Shown here: piece by piece, positions 24,501 to 36,117 of the stretch
Layout: the number at the start of each line of letters is the position of its first letter
How positions within the stretch are numbered: the first letter of the stretch is position 1
DNA from: Trichuris trichiura
Taxonomy: Eukaryota; Nematoda; Enoplea; Trichinellida; Trichuridae
Reading direction: 5' to 3'
Length of the DNA stretch: 64,000 nucleotides
NCBI GenBank assembly: GCA_037903355.1
Contig: JBAJFE010000027.1
Location: forward strand, 722,510 to 786,509
Made by a program: the position numbers and the translations under genes
The notes under the pieces: generated by a model
Told to the model about the DNA's origin: nothing
Seen by the model: the letters and a program-made list of their open reading frames with translations, nothing else
Databases searched by the model: none

Positions 24501-26113
24501 ATGGTACCAATCTAACCACACAGCGAGGCAGACCAATCGTGGACCCAAAAATCACAAAGGAAAAAGCCAAACAAGCCTCTGCTGTAGTGGAACACGCGAC
24601 GCAATGTAGCCAACCACTCCATCCAAACGTAGTATGTTACGAAAACAATTTACGGTTAAGAAGGATTGCAGAAGCACTATATATTAGACATAATACGACC
24701 TATAACAGCGATCAAGGAGTGGACATAAGTGGGATTTGGACAAATATTGTGACGCGGTATAATTGTTGCACACTCAACAAATGAAATAAAACAGAAAAAG
24801 AAAAAGAAAAAGGAAGAAGAAGAAAGAAAGAAGAAGAAAAATGAATGCAATATGAAAAGACAAATCTAGAAGACATACGGAACAAGGAAACGAATTGCGC
24901 TGACAAACTCAAATGCAAGAACCTACCAACGGAAAACTTTAAAAAATGCCCGCTTTAAAATCCACAGAAGCGACAGATGGCATTCGCTGCCAAAAACCAT
25001 ACCTACAACTTATGACCGCTGATGACGGGTCACGAATGACCCGAAACCTCCGGAGAGTCTATTAATAAAAGTTTATTAATAAAAATCTATTCAACGGGAC
25101 AGGAAAAATCCGCACAAAAAGAAACCAAAGAATGAAATTATTTGGTCCCGTACGAAGACACCATATCTTCAATGCAACCTGGTTTCGAAAGTCGACCAAG
25201 GGAGAGCATTAGTAAATTTTCGCCTTCTATTGCACTTTAACTTTATACTTTGAGATTTCTCTTAGCTATGTTTTTAAGCCGTTCCTCATTATGCTCTGCG
25301 GAAATTTCTTCAAAACGTTGCTGAAGGGAGTGGAAACAGCAACCGTTGTTGCGACCAGTTCCAGGACTTGCTTAACAGGTGTGTTCTTCACGTTCTGTGA
25401 GCGCCTCTTAATCAGCTCCCTCGCAGAGTTTACCTGTTTGATGATGAACCATGCGAATCGCCCAGTGTTTTCTTAAATATTAACCACGACGCTGTGCGAA
25501 AGGCCATTTGTTTGTTCGGTGATATCGAAATAGATGAACATTTTAAGGTAAAGTGACAATGCAACTTAAGTGCAGAAGTCTATTATTGTTCCATTTAGGC
25601 TCCATCACCCCTACCTCACGCGCTTGAAAACTTAGGTGAGGAAGAGTTCCTGCACGCTCTTTTAGGAAAGAAGGGACTGCCTTTTTCCGATACTGTATAT
25701 CGTTTTGGATGTCTATTTTTTTCAGTTAGTTGTGATTTACTTAGCTTTCCATGCGTCGTCCTTGCCCTTTGTCAGATCGAGACAGTTTAGCCTCGTGTAG
25801 ACGTCTTACGGCTACCTTAAGCGACGAAGAGGTGAAACTCACTGGGACACTTGCAGGCAGTTCCTGCTCCACGCATTCCGTTTCTTGGCAGCTGAAGCGT
25901 AGGAATGATCTGCACAGTTGGCTGGATTATATCAAGAATAACGCAGAAATGGAGCCATCGATCGCTTCAAGTCGCTTCATATTGGGAGAGGTACATTTTA
26001 TTCTTGTAACTCATTAATCAGCTTGTAGCCGTTCAATAATTTAGGGTGGAAGCGATGTTTTACGTGCTGCAACAGAAACGAAGATCGAAAGTGACCTACG
26101 CTCACTTGCTTTG
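21510..26113 (+). CDS. NCOA4-like gene fragment, copy 1
   Basis: I infer spliced exons 21510-21632, 21686-21833, 25279-25378, 25427-25547, 25599-about 25694, about 25776-25990 and 26045-26113. GT/AG sites and phases (0, 1, 2, 0) agree through the first four. The joined protein reads ITALELSLFKIACAKQNVKL, VKKDVHRSF, LRQREHQLIDQVETI, LRKFLQNVAEGSGNSN, VYLFDDEP and ALRKAIFLFGDIEIDEHF, in the order of the ARA70/NCOA4 N-terminal coiled-coil domain. NCOA4 delivers ferritin to lysosomes for iron release; the C-terminal ferritin-binding part and a start Met are not seen. The fifth and sixth exons do not join in phase. The PLE lies in the second intron. No defect was found in the first four exons, so this is the best preserved copy. 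Confidence 0.55.
21942..21985 (-). ncRNA. Hammerhead ribozyme motif, PLE copy 1 left arm
   Basis: On the minus strand: GACCG, CTGATGA, stem II CGGGTC/GACCC(G) closed by ACGAAT, GAAA, GCTC and CGGAG. Stem I pairs CCG with CGG and cleavage would follow GCTC. There is one more base between CTGATGA and stem II than in the textbook core. Stem III is only AGCT, which is self-complementary, so the motif may work as a dimer. Confidence 0.75.
22219..24404 (-). pseudogene. PLE copy 1 RT / GIY-YIG endonuclease, broken
   Basis: The N-terminal part (24404-24006) has the PLE motif NFVPTPKQ. The RT core (23912-23151) has YGLPKVHKP, SYDVKDLFPG and NGVPMGNP, but the active site reads YVDYIFVI where RTs have YVDD. 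A frameshift follows, and the RT thumb continues at 22996-22628. The GIY-YIG domain (SGIYIGETGNTLEH) and its C-terminal part down to 22219 (RYNCCTLNK) follow with further stops. PLE proteins copy the element RNA at the target and nick DNA with GIY-YIG; this copy cannot. The inverted right arm holds a second GIY-YIG C-terminal half on the plus strand (24389-24784). Confidence 0.9.
25013..25056 (+). ncRNA. Hammerhead ribozyme motif, PLE copy 1 right arm
   Basis: This is the mirror of the left-arm motif with intact CTGATGA, stem II and GAAA. The stem III bases read ACCT instead of AGCT, which weakens that helix. Confidence 0.7.
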
Positions 26114-26461
26114 GTAAGAAGACGAATTATGTACTTCTCTTTGAGCACATAAGTTCTCTATACGGGATCATAAACCTTCATGAGGCGGAATGTCATTTAC
26201 AGAGATAGTCTTGTTGGAACTCCAGTAAAACTTCAGCTTTCGGGCATTTCACCTTCACTCCTCTTCAGCAGGTAAACCAGAAAAGTACAGTTGAACTTCC
26301 ATAAGTTGACTAGCCAAGAGGCGGAAGAAAACTAGTCAGCATAAGGAGGTTGTTGGTATAAGGGGACCGACTGAATAGATTAGTATCTGTACGCGCTTTA
26401 TCTGCTGCACAGAGGCTATGTTATAGCCAGGTGCGTACAAATAACCTTGCAGAATCATATA

Positions 26462-28387
26462 GAGTCAGTTCACGTATAACGCGCGTTCATATAACGCGTT
26501 TTCGGTCATACTCGATTTTGAAATCGTGCACGTTCTCACATAACGCGATTCTGTTTCCGTTCCTACGCGAATTTGCCAGCTGAAAAGCGTGGGCGTGTGG
26601 CAAAGTCTCCCCGTGTTTTCATCCACCGAGGGCAAAGAAAGGCTGCGCTGTTAGCTTATGCGCGTTCCGAGGTCACGAACAAGCGAAATGTGGCAAAAAC
26701 TTTTAGGATTCTTATCAGAAGTAGTGTCCGACCCAGCTCCGCACCCTGCAATATGCATACTCAAACAGGCTATTGATCGGTATTCATGTCCGGTGGAATA
26801 ATTTGCGCTTGCAGGAACATCTGCACAGACGATGCTTCCATTTTCAATTCTCCCGAAGCGCAGGCATCGCAGAGCTTTTCCAGTGAGTCGTAGTAGGCTC
26901 GCACAGAATCTGGAAAGCATTCACACCGTCTGATTGCGAGCACAATTCGTAAGTATTTTGTCTGATTCCGCTATCTGAGGATGGTCTTTAAGTATCCGAA
27001 AACGTCTAAGCTTCCTGATTCGAAGTCACATGGTAGTGGTGGAAAAAGAAAGGCGCTGACTGTTGGAGAGAAGTTTGAGATACTAAAACGGTATGAACGG
27101 AATCAGACGACACGTGATATCGTCAAACCTGCCGGCATAAGACGAATCAACGTTGCGGATTATTAGGAGCAATGCAGAAGAAATTAAACAGACTTCCGTA
27201 AGCGGTACCAGTTCAAGTATTGCGATATCAATAAGAACAAGGCCTAAGATACTGGAAGAAATGGAAAAACTATTCAGCATTTGGATCGAAACTCAAACGA
27301 CGAAAAGAATGGGAACAACGTTTTTCACCATAAGACAAAAGCAGTTGCCATGTACGAAGACCTTGGGAAACAGTCTACAAATCCTACTGAAATTCCTCCA
27401 TTTACCGCTAGTAGTGGTTGGTTCTGCCGTTTCAAGAATCGATACAGTTTTTACAATGTTCGTCTCTGGGGCGGAGCAGGAAGCGCGGACGTCGATGGCG
27501 CGCAAACATTTCCAACAGAAGTACAAAACTTGGTCAAAGAAAAGGTGACCACCGAGGAGCTGCAGAAACTTTCTGTAGCAGGGGAAGAAGAAGGAAGAAA
27601 AGCTGATGAAAATCTGGAAGTTCCTCCGCCTCCTCCGCGACAAATGACCACTGCTGAGCTTTCAGATACCCTGAAGACTATTGAACAGCGGTTACAATGG
27701 CTCGAAGACAATGATTGTAATGCAGAACGCAGCGGGAAAACCACAAGAGGTATCCGAGCTTGTTTGGAGCCATACAAGCAGCTGCTGTACGAAAGAAGTA
27801 CATGTGCGAAACAAAAAAAGGTCGATTTCTACTTTACTACAATGGAGAAACATTGTGACGATGAGGAAGCGCTACCTTCTACATCTAATAGGTCCTCAGT
27901 TGGCCCGTAACAAAGGATAGTGAGTTTAAAAAAGTAAGTTCAACGGAACTCCATTCTTTCCTGGGTATGAGGTCGTTTATTTTAGGACTTAGAGGGACTC
28001 TTTCCACAAGCTAAAGACGCAAGCACGCCGCTCGTGAAAGCCAGTTTGAACTCTGTCCGCTGTAAAGAGTTCTATCATAAAAGCTCTGCTGTTAACGTAT
28101 GATCGCCGTAAAAGATGATGTTATTCAGACCCCGTGTAAGAGGATCCATACGCCAGCGTGCCTAACGGTAGAATAAGTAGCTCAGGTACATCATAATTCC
28201 TGTTTCTACCCAGCTTATTTAAGATGTCTCTCCGTTGTTGTTTACAAGTAAACAATCCTTTTGACGCTTTGAAACAAATCGTGATTTTCCTATACTTTAC
28301 ATGTCTCCTATACCGCGATTTCATATAACGCGACATTTTTCAGGATTCTCAAGTGACCAAACGCTCGCGTTGTACGAGAACTGACTG
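26462..28387 (+). mobile_element. Tigger-D copy 2: internally deleted Tigger
   Basis: Inverted ends read gagtcagttcacgtataacg (left) and cagtcagttctcgtataacg (right, inward), with TA on each side. The coding remnant starts at 26981 (MVFKYPKTSKLPDSKS) with a helix-turn-helix (ALTVGEKFEILKRYERNQTT) and then the second binding domain (GWFCRFKNRY). It goes from FPTEVQNLVKEK straight into the C-terminal tail (TTEELQKL, MTTAELSDTLKTIEQRL, PSTSNRSSVGP near 27909). The whole DDE catalytic domain, about 300 residues in the family, is missing. A stop after NVADY breaks the frame. The element could move only with an outside transposase. Confidence 0.88.
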
Positions 28388-29317
28388 TATTTGTTGTAGG
28401 ATGAATATGTCGCTGAAGTCGCAGTCAAAGTTGACTTGTGCTGTTCTGGTTTTGAACTTCTGTGTATGCAAACATTAATAAAGAATCCTCTCTTTCTCCT
28501 CTTGTACGTTTCAACCTTTTTATAGGAACGTTTCTTTGGAAAAACATACGTTCCAGGCTGGCAAGCAGACCGAGCGCGAACCATGAACAGTTTAATGACA
28601 GAAGCAGCGCAGCAGAGCAAGCAGCTGATCTGAACGGGCACAAGCAAGCAGGGTGAGAGAGCAGTGCAGAAAAGAGAAACGCCCTTCTTATCTCTGCGTG
28701 TACTATGCAAATTCCTGCTATGCAGTGACTAATGACCTGAAAGTAGGTCGTAAACTTCCTGTGCCGTGAGGCACTCTTATTGACGTGTGTTCGGCGGCTA
28801 TTTTCTAGCACATTTCCTTTTGGTTGGCTAGAATACGTACGCGTTTTAAAGCATTTCTTTGGTTTTGTCTCCCATCCTGTCGTTCCTTTCGTACCTTAAG
28901 TCAGTGCCAGGAAGATCGGATTTCATTCTCGAGAGCAACTACCGTCAACATATAACAGCTCTTGAGCTGCCATTGTTCACGATCGCCTGCGCTAAACAGA
29001 ACGTAAAGCTCAATACGGAACCTGCAAGCGATTCCTATTTGCCCATAATTTTATTTCGTTGTATTGCTCAACCCAGGTGAAGAAAGATGTACATCGGTCC
29101 TTTGCCCAACACGTCTGCTACTTGCGTCAACGGGAGCAGCAACTTATCGATCAGGTTGAAACAATATCAAACTCGAAGAACCACAACTTGTCGCAACAGG
29201 AGTGCCTCCTCCAACAGAAGTTAGGTAAACTTGCCAGGAGAACTAATCCAACTCGGTGTTTGGTTTCTTTTGTACGGGTTTTTCGTGTCCCGTTGAATAG
29301 ACTTTTATTAATAAACT

Positions 29318-29361
29318 CTCCGGAGACTTCGGGTCATTCGTGACCCGTCATCAGCGGTCAT
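29318..29361 (-). ncRNA. Hammerhead-like motif, PLE copy 2 left arm
   Basis: CTGATGA and stem II are intact, but the GAAA box reads GAAG, and the following bases are TCTC in place of GCTC. Stem I (CCG with CGG) is kept. It is probably weak or inactive. Confidence 0.5.
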
Positions 29362-29567
29362 CAGTTGTAGGTATGGTTTTTGGCAGCGAATGCAATCTGT
29401 CGTTTGTGTGGATTTTAGAGCGCGCGTTTTTTAAAATTTTTCCGTTGGTAGGTTCTTGCATTTCAGTCTGTCAGCGCAATTCTTTTCCTTGTTCCGTATG
29501 TCTTCTAGATTTGCCTTTTCATATTCTTTCTTGTTGTTCCTTTTTCTTTTTCTTTTTCTTTTTTATT

Positions 29568-31754
29568 TCATTTGTTGAGTGTGCGACAATTATACCGCGT
29601 CGCAATATTTGTCCAAATCCCACTTATGTCCACTCCTTGATCGCGGTTATAGGTCGTATTATGTCTAATATATAGTGCTTCTTTAATCCTTCTTAACCGT
29701 AAATTGTTTTCGTAACATAGATATTTTGGATGGAGTGGTTGGGGACATTGCGTCACGTGTTCCACTACAGCAGAGGCTTGTTTGGCTTTTTCCATTGTAA
29801 TTTTTGGTCCGCGATTGGTCTGCCTCGCTGTGTGGTTAGATTGGTAGCATTGTTGAGTATGGCTTTCGCGTTATTGTAACTTATGAGCTTTTTTAAGTGT
29901 TCGTTAAATCAATGCTCTAGGGTGTTTCCCGTTTCACCAATATAAATCCCTGAGCGAGAAAATTCAACCGCGTATATTAATCCTGTCTTTTTGTTTGTGG
30001 GGATTTTGGTTTTGTCTGTGCGAAGAATTGCCCTGAGGTTGGGCGAACTCTTGAAAAAGACTCTGAAGCCTAATCTTTTTCCTAATTGGATAATCTTTTC
30101 ACCTAAACCTGCCACATAAGGAATAACCAGACAAGTGTCGTGCGGAGTGTTTTGCTTTGGAAACTGACGTGTGCGAAGCCTGTGGTTGAACACTTGGTTG
30201 ATAAAGGATTTAGGATACCCGTTTTTGTACACGATTTTTCTAATGTAGATAATTTCTGGCTGGAAATATTCGGGACTGCATAAATTGAATGTTCTGTCTA
30301 TCATTCCGGAGAGGATACCACGCATTACTGAGCGTGGATGATGCAATGAGAAATAAAGCTATTGGGTCAGTGTGTGTTTGTTTTCTGTAAACTCTGGTTT
30401 TTAGTCCTTGATTAGTGCGAATAATCAGTGTGTCAAGGAAGGGGTGGATTCGATTTGATTCTTTCTCCATTGTGAAAACGATTTGATTGGGGCAGACGCT
30501 ATTAAGAAATTCTAGAAAAATGTTGCTCCTTTCCATCTTTGATAATTACGAAGATGTAATCTACGTATCTTTTGAATAGTCGTGGGGCTATTTGCCTTTC
30601 TACCGTTTTCAACATTTGTCTATCACAACTCTCCATGAATATTTCGGCCAGGTTAGGAAATAGTGGGTTTCCCATAGGGACACCGTTAGATTGTTTGTAG
30701 AACTTATTATCAAACATGACGTAGTTGCTTTCTTGCATGCAGAATGATACCAACTTGACAATGTGGAAAGGATTTAACTTGGTTCTGGTGAACAAATTTG
30801 TCTCAGTATTGAGGAGATTGTATAGTGTATCGAGAGTTTTAGAAATCGCAATGCTAGGGAATAAATCTTTTACATCGTAGACAACTAAGATTTCGTCCGG
30901 TTCTAGATGGTATTCTCGTATTTCGTTGACGAAGGTGTTACTATTTTTTACGAAGGACGGTTCTTTGCCAGTTAGTGGTTTGATCACGTTTTTCAAATAT
31001 CGGCTGAGCTCACTTGTGGTGCTGTTAATTGTGGAAACTATTGGTCTTTGTGGGACCTCCGGTTTGTGCACTTTAGGGAGACCGTAGAGCTCAGGGGGTT
31101 TGTAATTTGATGTGAACCTAAGATGCTTCGCTATCTTGATGATTTCTGGTTCCTTGGTTTCTGTGCCGTTTGTCATGAGAAGGGAACGAAGATTCTTCCG
31201 TGACAATTCTGTAGGGTCATTGGGAAAGGTGTATAACTGTCAGTGTTCAAGATAGTTATCATTTTTTCGTTGTAGGTGGTTCTGTCGAGTAGGACAATTC
31301 TATTGCCTTCATCTGCTTTAGTTATAATTCTATCAGGCTGCCTTTTAAGTCGGTTTAAGCAGTTGACCTCATATCGGCTTACGTTTGGGGTGGTGTTGAA
31401 GCGGTGATCCGGGATTAGCGTAGATAAATTCCGCTTGATCTGCGTGGCTTTCTGTGCATCAACTGAAGATGGGCTTTCTTCAACCGAGGCAATGATGTCA
31501 AGAAGGGGTGGCTGTTTAGGAGTTGGTACAAAGTTCAGTCCTTTTCTCAGGATAGTTTTCTCACTTTCGTTTAGAGGTAAGGAGCTGAGATTTATTACCT
31601 TTGTGTTTAGGTCTGAACCTCTGGTTCTTTGCGGAAGATTTATTTGGGAGTTTCGAACAGTCGTCGGGAATCTGACCTGAAGGCTTTCAAATTTTTTTTT
31701 ACCACTTATTTCTGCGATATGCAAACTGTTTTTTTGGCGATGTCCACATGCCAC
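29568..31754 (-). pseudogene. PLE copy 2 RT / GIY-YIG endonuclease, broken
   Basis: The N-terminal part is 31754-31173 (NFVPTPKQPP) and the RT core is 31206-30502 (YGLPKVHKP, VYDVKDLFPS, NGVPMGNP). The RT active site is YVDYIFVI, the same Asp-to-Tyr change and the same HFSRIS ending as copy 1, so copies 1 and 2 share a recent origin. The thumb and GIY-YIG start lie at 30536-29909 (SGIYIGETGNTLEH) and the end at 29795-29568. At least two frameshifts separate these pieces. The plus-strand mirror of the GIY-YIG part in the right arm is open at 31629-32129. Confidence 0.9.
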
Positions 31755-32364
31755 ATTGGTGAAACGGCAAGCACCCTAGAGCATAGATTTGACGAACACT
31801 CAAAAAAGCTCACAAGTTACAATAACGCGAAAGCGAAAGTCAACAATGGTACCAATCTAACCACACAGCGAGGCAGACCAATCGCGGACCCAAACATTAC
31901 AATCGAAAACGCCAAACAAGCGTCTGCTGTAGTGGAACACGCGACGCAAAGTAGCCAACCACTCCATCCAAAAGTTCTATGTTACGAGAACAATTTACGG
32001 TTAAGAAGGATAAAAGAAGCACTCTATATTAGATACAATACGACCTATAACCGCGATCAAGGAGTGGGCATAAGTGGGATTTGGACAAATATTGTGACCC
32101 GGTATAATTGTCGCACACTCAACAAATGAAATAAAAAAGAAAAAGAAAAAGAAAAGGAAAAAGGAAGAAGAAGAAAGAAAGAAGAAGAAAAATGAATGCG
32201 GTCTCAAAAGACAAATCTAGAAGACATACGGAACAAGGAAAAGAATTGCGCTGACAGACTCGAATGCAAGAACCTACCAACGGAAAACTTTAAAAAATGC
32301 CCGCTTTAAAATCTACAGAAACGACACATGGCATTCGCTGCCAAAAACCATACCTACAACTTAT

Positions 32365-32408
32365 GACCGCCGATGACGAGTGACGAATGACCCGAAAGCT
32401 CCGGAGAG
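32365..32408 (+). ncRNA. Hammerhead-like motif, PLE copy 2 right arm, damaged
   Basis: The core reads CCGATGA and stem II is spoiled (CGAGTG against GACCC). GAAA, GCTC and stem I remain. It is a degenerate copy. Confidence 0.5.
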
Positions 32409-33360
32409 TTTATTAATAAAAGTTTATTAATAAAAGTCTATTCAACGGGGCGCGAAAAATCCGCACAAAAAGAAACCAAACAATGAAATTATTTAGTCCC
32501 GTACGAAGACACTATATCTTCAATGCAACTCGGTTTGGAAAGTCGACCAAGGGAGAGCATTACGAAATTTTCGCCTTCTATTGCACTTTAACTTTATACT
32601 TTGAGATTTCTCTTAGCTATGTTTTTAAGCCGTTTCTACGGATGCTCTGCGGAAATTTCTTCAAAACGTTGCTAAAGCCAGTGGAAACAGCAACCGTTGT
32701 TGCGAGGAATTCCGGGACTTGCTTAACAGGTGTGTTCTTCACGTTCTGTGAGCGCCTCTGAATTAGCTCCCCCGCTGAGTTTACCTGTTTGATGATGAAC
32801 CATGAGAATCGCCCAGTGTTTTCTTAAATATTAACCATGACGCTCGGCGAAAGGCCATTTTTTTGTTTGGTAATATCAAAATAGATGAACATTTTAAGGT
32901 AAAGTGACAATGCAACTTAAGTGCAGAAGTATATTATTGTTCCATTCAGGCTCCATCCACCCTACCTTACGCGCGTGAAAATTATGGTGAGGAAGAGTAT
33001 CTGCACGGTGTTTTAGGAAGGAAGGGACTGCCTTTTTCCGATATTGTGTATCGTTTTGGATGTCTATTTTCTTCTGTTAGTTGTGATTTACTTAACTGTC
33101 CATGCGCCGTCGTTGCCCTTTGTCAGATCCAGACAGTTTAGCCTCGTGTAGAAGTCTTACGGCTAACTTAAGCGACGAAGAGGAGAAACTCACTGGGACG
33201 CTTGCAGGCAGTTCCTGCTCGACGCATTCCGTTTCTTGGCAGCTGAAGCGTAGGAATGATCTGTACAGTTGGCTGGATTATGTCAAGAATAACGCAGAAA
33301 TGGAGCGATCCATCGTTTCAAGTCGCTTCATATTTGGAGAGGTATATTTTATTCTTGTAA

Positions 33361-33500
33361 CTCATTAATCAGCTTCAATGATTTAGGGTGGAATGAATTA
33401 ATTCCACCCTAAATCATTGAAGCTGATTAATGAGTTACAGGAATAAAATGTACCTCTCCAAGTATGAGTTACAAGAATAAAATGTACCTCTCCATTAATC
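33361..33500. repeat. Snap-back inverted duplication
   Basis: The segment from cattaatcag to ggtggaat is followed by its own reverse complement (arms of about 37 bp around a 6-nt spacer near 33397). Two direct copies of a piece reading gagttacaagaataaaatg (with one variant) and tacctctcc follow. Only this unit has it. It looks like a replication template switch. Confidence 0.75.
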
Positions 33501-33936
33501 AGCCCTTCAATGATTCAGGGTGGAATCAATGTTTTACGTGCTGCAACAGAAACGAAGATCGAAAGTGACTTACGCTCACTTGCTTTGGTAAGAAGACGAT
33601 TTATGTACTTCTCTTTGAGCACATAACGTTTCTTTACCGGATCATAAACCTTCATGAGGCGGAATGTTATTTACAGAGATAGTCTTGTGGGAACTTTAGT
33701 GAAGCTTCAGCTTTCGGGCGTTTCACCTTCACTCCTCTTCAGCGGCTGAACTATAAAAGTACAGTTGAACTTCCATAAGTTGACTAGCCAAGAGGCGGAA
33801 GAAAACTAGTCAGCATATTGATGTTGTTGGTATAAGGGGGACCGACTGAATAGATTAGTATTTGTACGCGTTTTTTCTGCTGCACAGCGGCTATTTTATA
33901 GCCAGGTGCGTACAAATAACCTTGCAGAATCATATA

Positions 33937-35864
33937 GATTCAGTTCACGTATAACGCGCGTTCATATAACGCGTTTTCGGTCATACTCAATTTTGAAATC
34001 GTAGCACTTTCCCACATAACGCGATTCTGTTTCCGTTCTTACGCGAATTTGCCAGCTGGAAAGCGTGGACGTGTGGCAAAGTCTCACCGTGTTTTCATCC
34101 ACCGAGAGCAAACAAACCCCGCGCTGTTAGCTTATGCGCGTTCCGCGGTTACGAACAAGCGAAATGTGAGAAAAACGTTTAGGATTCTTATCAGAAGTAG
34201 TGTCCGACCCAGCAGTGCACCCTGCAATATGCATGCTCAAACAGGCTATTGATCGGTATTCATGTTCGGTGAAATAATTTGTCCTTGCAGGAACATCTGC
34301 ACAGACGATGCTTCCATTTTCAATTGTCCCGAAGCGCAGGCATTGCAGAGCTTTTCCAGTGAGTCGTAGTAGACTTCCACAGAATCTGGAAAGCATTCAC
34401 ACCGTCTGATTGCGAGCACAATTCGTAAGTATTTTGTCTGATTCCGCTATCTGAGGATGGTCTTTAAGTATCCGAAAATGTCTAAGCTTCCTGATTCGAA
34501 GTCACCTGGTAGTGGTGGAAAAAGAAAGGCGCTGACTGTTGGAGAGAAGTTTGAGATACTAAAACGGTATGAACGGAATCAGACGACACGTGATATCGTC
34601 AAAGCTACCGGCATAAGACGAATCAACGTTGCGGATTATTACGAGCAATGCAGAAGAAATTAAACAGACTTCCGTAAGCGGTACCAGTTCAAGTATTGCG
34701 ATATCAATAAGAACAAGGCCTAAGGTACTGGAAGAAATGGAAAAACTATTCAGCATTTGGATCGAAACTCAAACGACGAAAAGAATAGGAACAACGTTTT
34801 CACCATAAGACAAAAAGCAGTTGCCGTTTACGAAGACCTTAAGAAACAGTCTACAAATCCTACTGAAATTCCTCCATTTACTGCTAGTAGTGGTTGGTTC
34901 TGCCGTTTCAAGAATCGATACAGTTATTACAATGTTCGTCTCTGTGGCGAAGCAGGAAGCGCGGACGTCGATGGCGCGCAAACATTTCCAACAGAAGTAC
35001 AAACCTTGGTCAAAGAAAAGGTGACCACCGAGGAGCTGCAGAAACTTTCTGTAGCAGGGGAAGCAGAAGGAAGAGAAGAGGATGAAAATCAGGAAGTTCC
35101 TCCGCCTCCTCCGCGACAAATGACCACTGCTGAGCTTTCAGATACCCTGAAGACTATTGAACAGTGTTTACAATGGCTCGAAGACAATGATTGTAATGCA
35201 GAACGCAGCGGGAAAACCACAAGAGGTATCCGACCTTGTTTGGAGCCATACAAGCAGCTGCTGTACGAAAGCAGTACATGTGCGAAACAAAAAAAAGCTC
35301 GAATTCTACTTTACTACAATGAAGAAACATTGCGACGATGAGGAAGCGCTACCTTCTACATCTAATAGGACCTCAGTTGGCCCGTAACAAAGGATAGTGA
35401 GATTAAAAAAGTGAGTTAAACGGAACTCCATTCCTTCCTGGGTATGAGGTCGTTTATTTTAGTACTTAGAGGGACTCTTTCCACAATCTAAAGACGCAAG
35501 CACGCCGCTCGTGAAAGCCAGTTTGAACTCTGCTCGCTGTAAAGAGTTCTATCATGAAAGCTCTGCCGTTAACGTATGATCGCCGTAAAAGACGATGTTA
35601 TTCAGACCCCGTGTAGGAGAATCCATACGTCAGCGTGCCTTACGGTGGAATAAGTAGCTCAGGTACATCATAATTCCTGTTTCTACACAGCTTATTTAAG
35701 ATATCTCTCCGTTGTTGTTTACAAGTAAACAATCCTTTTGACGCTTTGAACCAAATCGTGATTTTCCTATACTTTACATGTCTCCTATAACGCGATTTCA
35801 TGTAACGCGACATTTTTCGGGATTTTTAAGTGACCAAACGCTCGCGTTACACGAGAACTGACTG
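33937..35864 (+). mobile_element. Tigger-D copy 3: internally deleted Tigger
   Basis: Both inverted ends are kept (gattcagttcacg left; CAGTCAGTTCTCGTGTAACG right, inward). The helix-turn-helix frame is open at 34457-34663 (68 codons) and the second segment at 34757-35341 (GWFCRFKNRYSYYNVRLCGE, then straight to TTEELQKLSVAGEAEG). No DDE domain is present. A one-base shift near 35295 moves the tail (FYFTTMKKHCDDEEALPSTS) to another frame. The right half of this copy is very close to copy 4. Confidence 0.88.
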
Positions 35865-35937
35865 TATTTGTAGTAGGATGAATATCATAATGTAAAAGTG
35901 TTATTACGGATGTATTCCCGTTTAATGTTCTAAAGAA

Positions 35938-35980
35938 CTCCGGAACTTTCGGGTCGACCGGGACCCGTCTTCTGCGGTTG
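35938..35980 (-). ncRNA. Hammerhead-like motif of PLE-B, degenerate
   Basis: On the minus strand ACCG is followed by CAGAAGA (not CTGANGA), stem II CGGGTC/GACCC, GAAA, GTTC and CGG. The layout is the same as in the other PLEs and lies about 55 bp from the 3' end, but the altered core should be inactive. Confidence 0.5.
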
Positions 35981-36117
35981 TGAATTACTTATGTAACTTG
36001 TGCGTGTGACTTTAGTCTTCTATCATTTTCACGGTTTAAAGTGGGTGTTTTAAAGCTGTTTGTTTGTGGTTTTCTGTTTGTATGATATGTAATTGGTCCG
36101 TTTTTTCCGGCATTTTT

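Larger units (their letters stand above)
21867..25170 (-). mobile_element. PLE copy 1 (Penelope-like element)
   Basis: The 13-bp target duplication, slightly diverged, is aatgcgattcggt at 21854-21866 and aatgcaacctggt at 25171-25183. Long inverted arms run 21867-22591 and 24410-25130. Each repeats the 3' part of the element: the end of the GIY-YIG frame, a GAA-rich tract, and a hammerhead core. A unique tail of about 40 nt (25131-25170) lies next to the right duplication. RT and endonuclease lie on the minus strand between and within the arms. The element is in an intron of the NCOA4-like copy, antisense to it. Confidence 0.9.
29257..32521 (-). mobile_element. PLE copy 2
   Basis: Target duplication: aatccaactcggt at 29244-29256 and aatgcaactcggt at 32522-32534. 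The arms are inverted (left to about 29940, right from about 31760) and a tail of about 38 nt ends at 32521. It occupies the same intron site as copy 1. Hammerhead motifs are present in both arms, each with a damaged core. Confidence 0.9.
28901..33587 (+). pseudogene. NCOA4-like gene fragment, copy 2
   Basis: Exons by homology are 28901-29033, 29077-29224, 32630-32729, 32778-32898, 32950-about 33045, about 33127-33341 and 33519-33587. Frames inside the exons are open (LRQREQQLIDQVETI; LRKFLQNVAKASGNSN; ALRKAIFLFGNIKIDEHF). The first donor is GC instead of GT, and the acceptor before the fourth exon has lost its AG (ccgctg). A snap-back duplication at 33361-33500 copies the end of the sixth exon and the start of the seventh in inverted form. 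The splice defects suggest a pseudogene, though GC donors can work. The PLE sits in the second intron. Confidence 0.55.

Noticed and set aside
24389..24784. A separate plus-strand GIY-YIG gene next to each PLE
   Set aside because: It is the inverted right arm of the PLE, a mirror of the 3' end of the same element, and lacks the N-terminal part of the endonuclease and the RT.
25695..25775. An 81-bp intron joining the fifth and sixth NCOA4-like exons
   Set aside because: The donor at 25695 leaves phase 0 while the acceptor at 25775 needs phase 1. I left this border open and did not force a join.
28321..28811. Minus-strand frames with Cys-rich stretches (for example CLLCCAASVIKL) recurring in each unit
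   Set aside because: They overlap the leader segment and have no constant start or end between units. The same DNA is better explained as the flank of the NCOA4-like gene.
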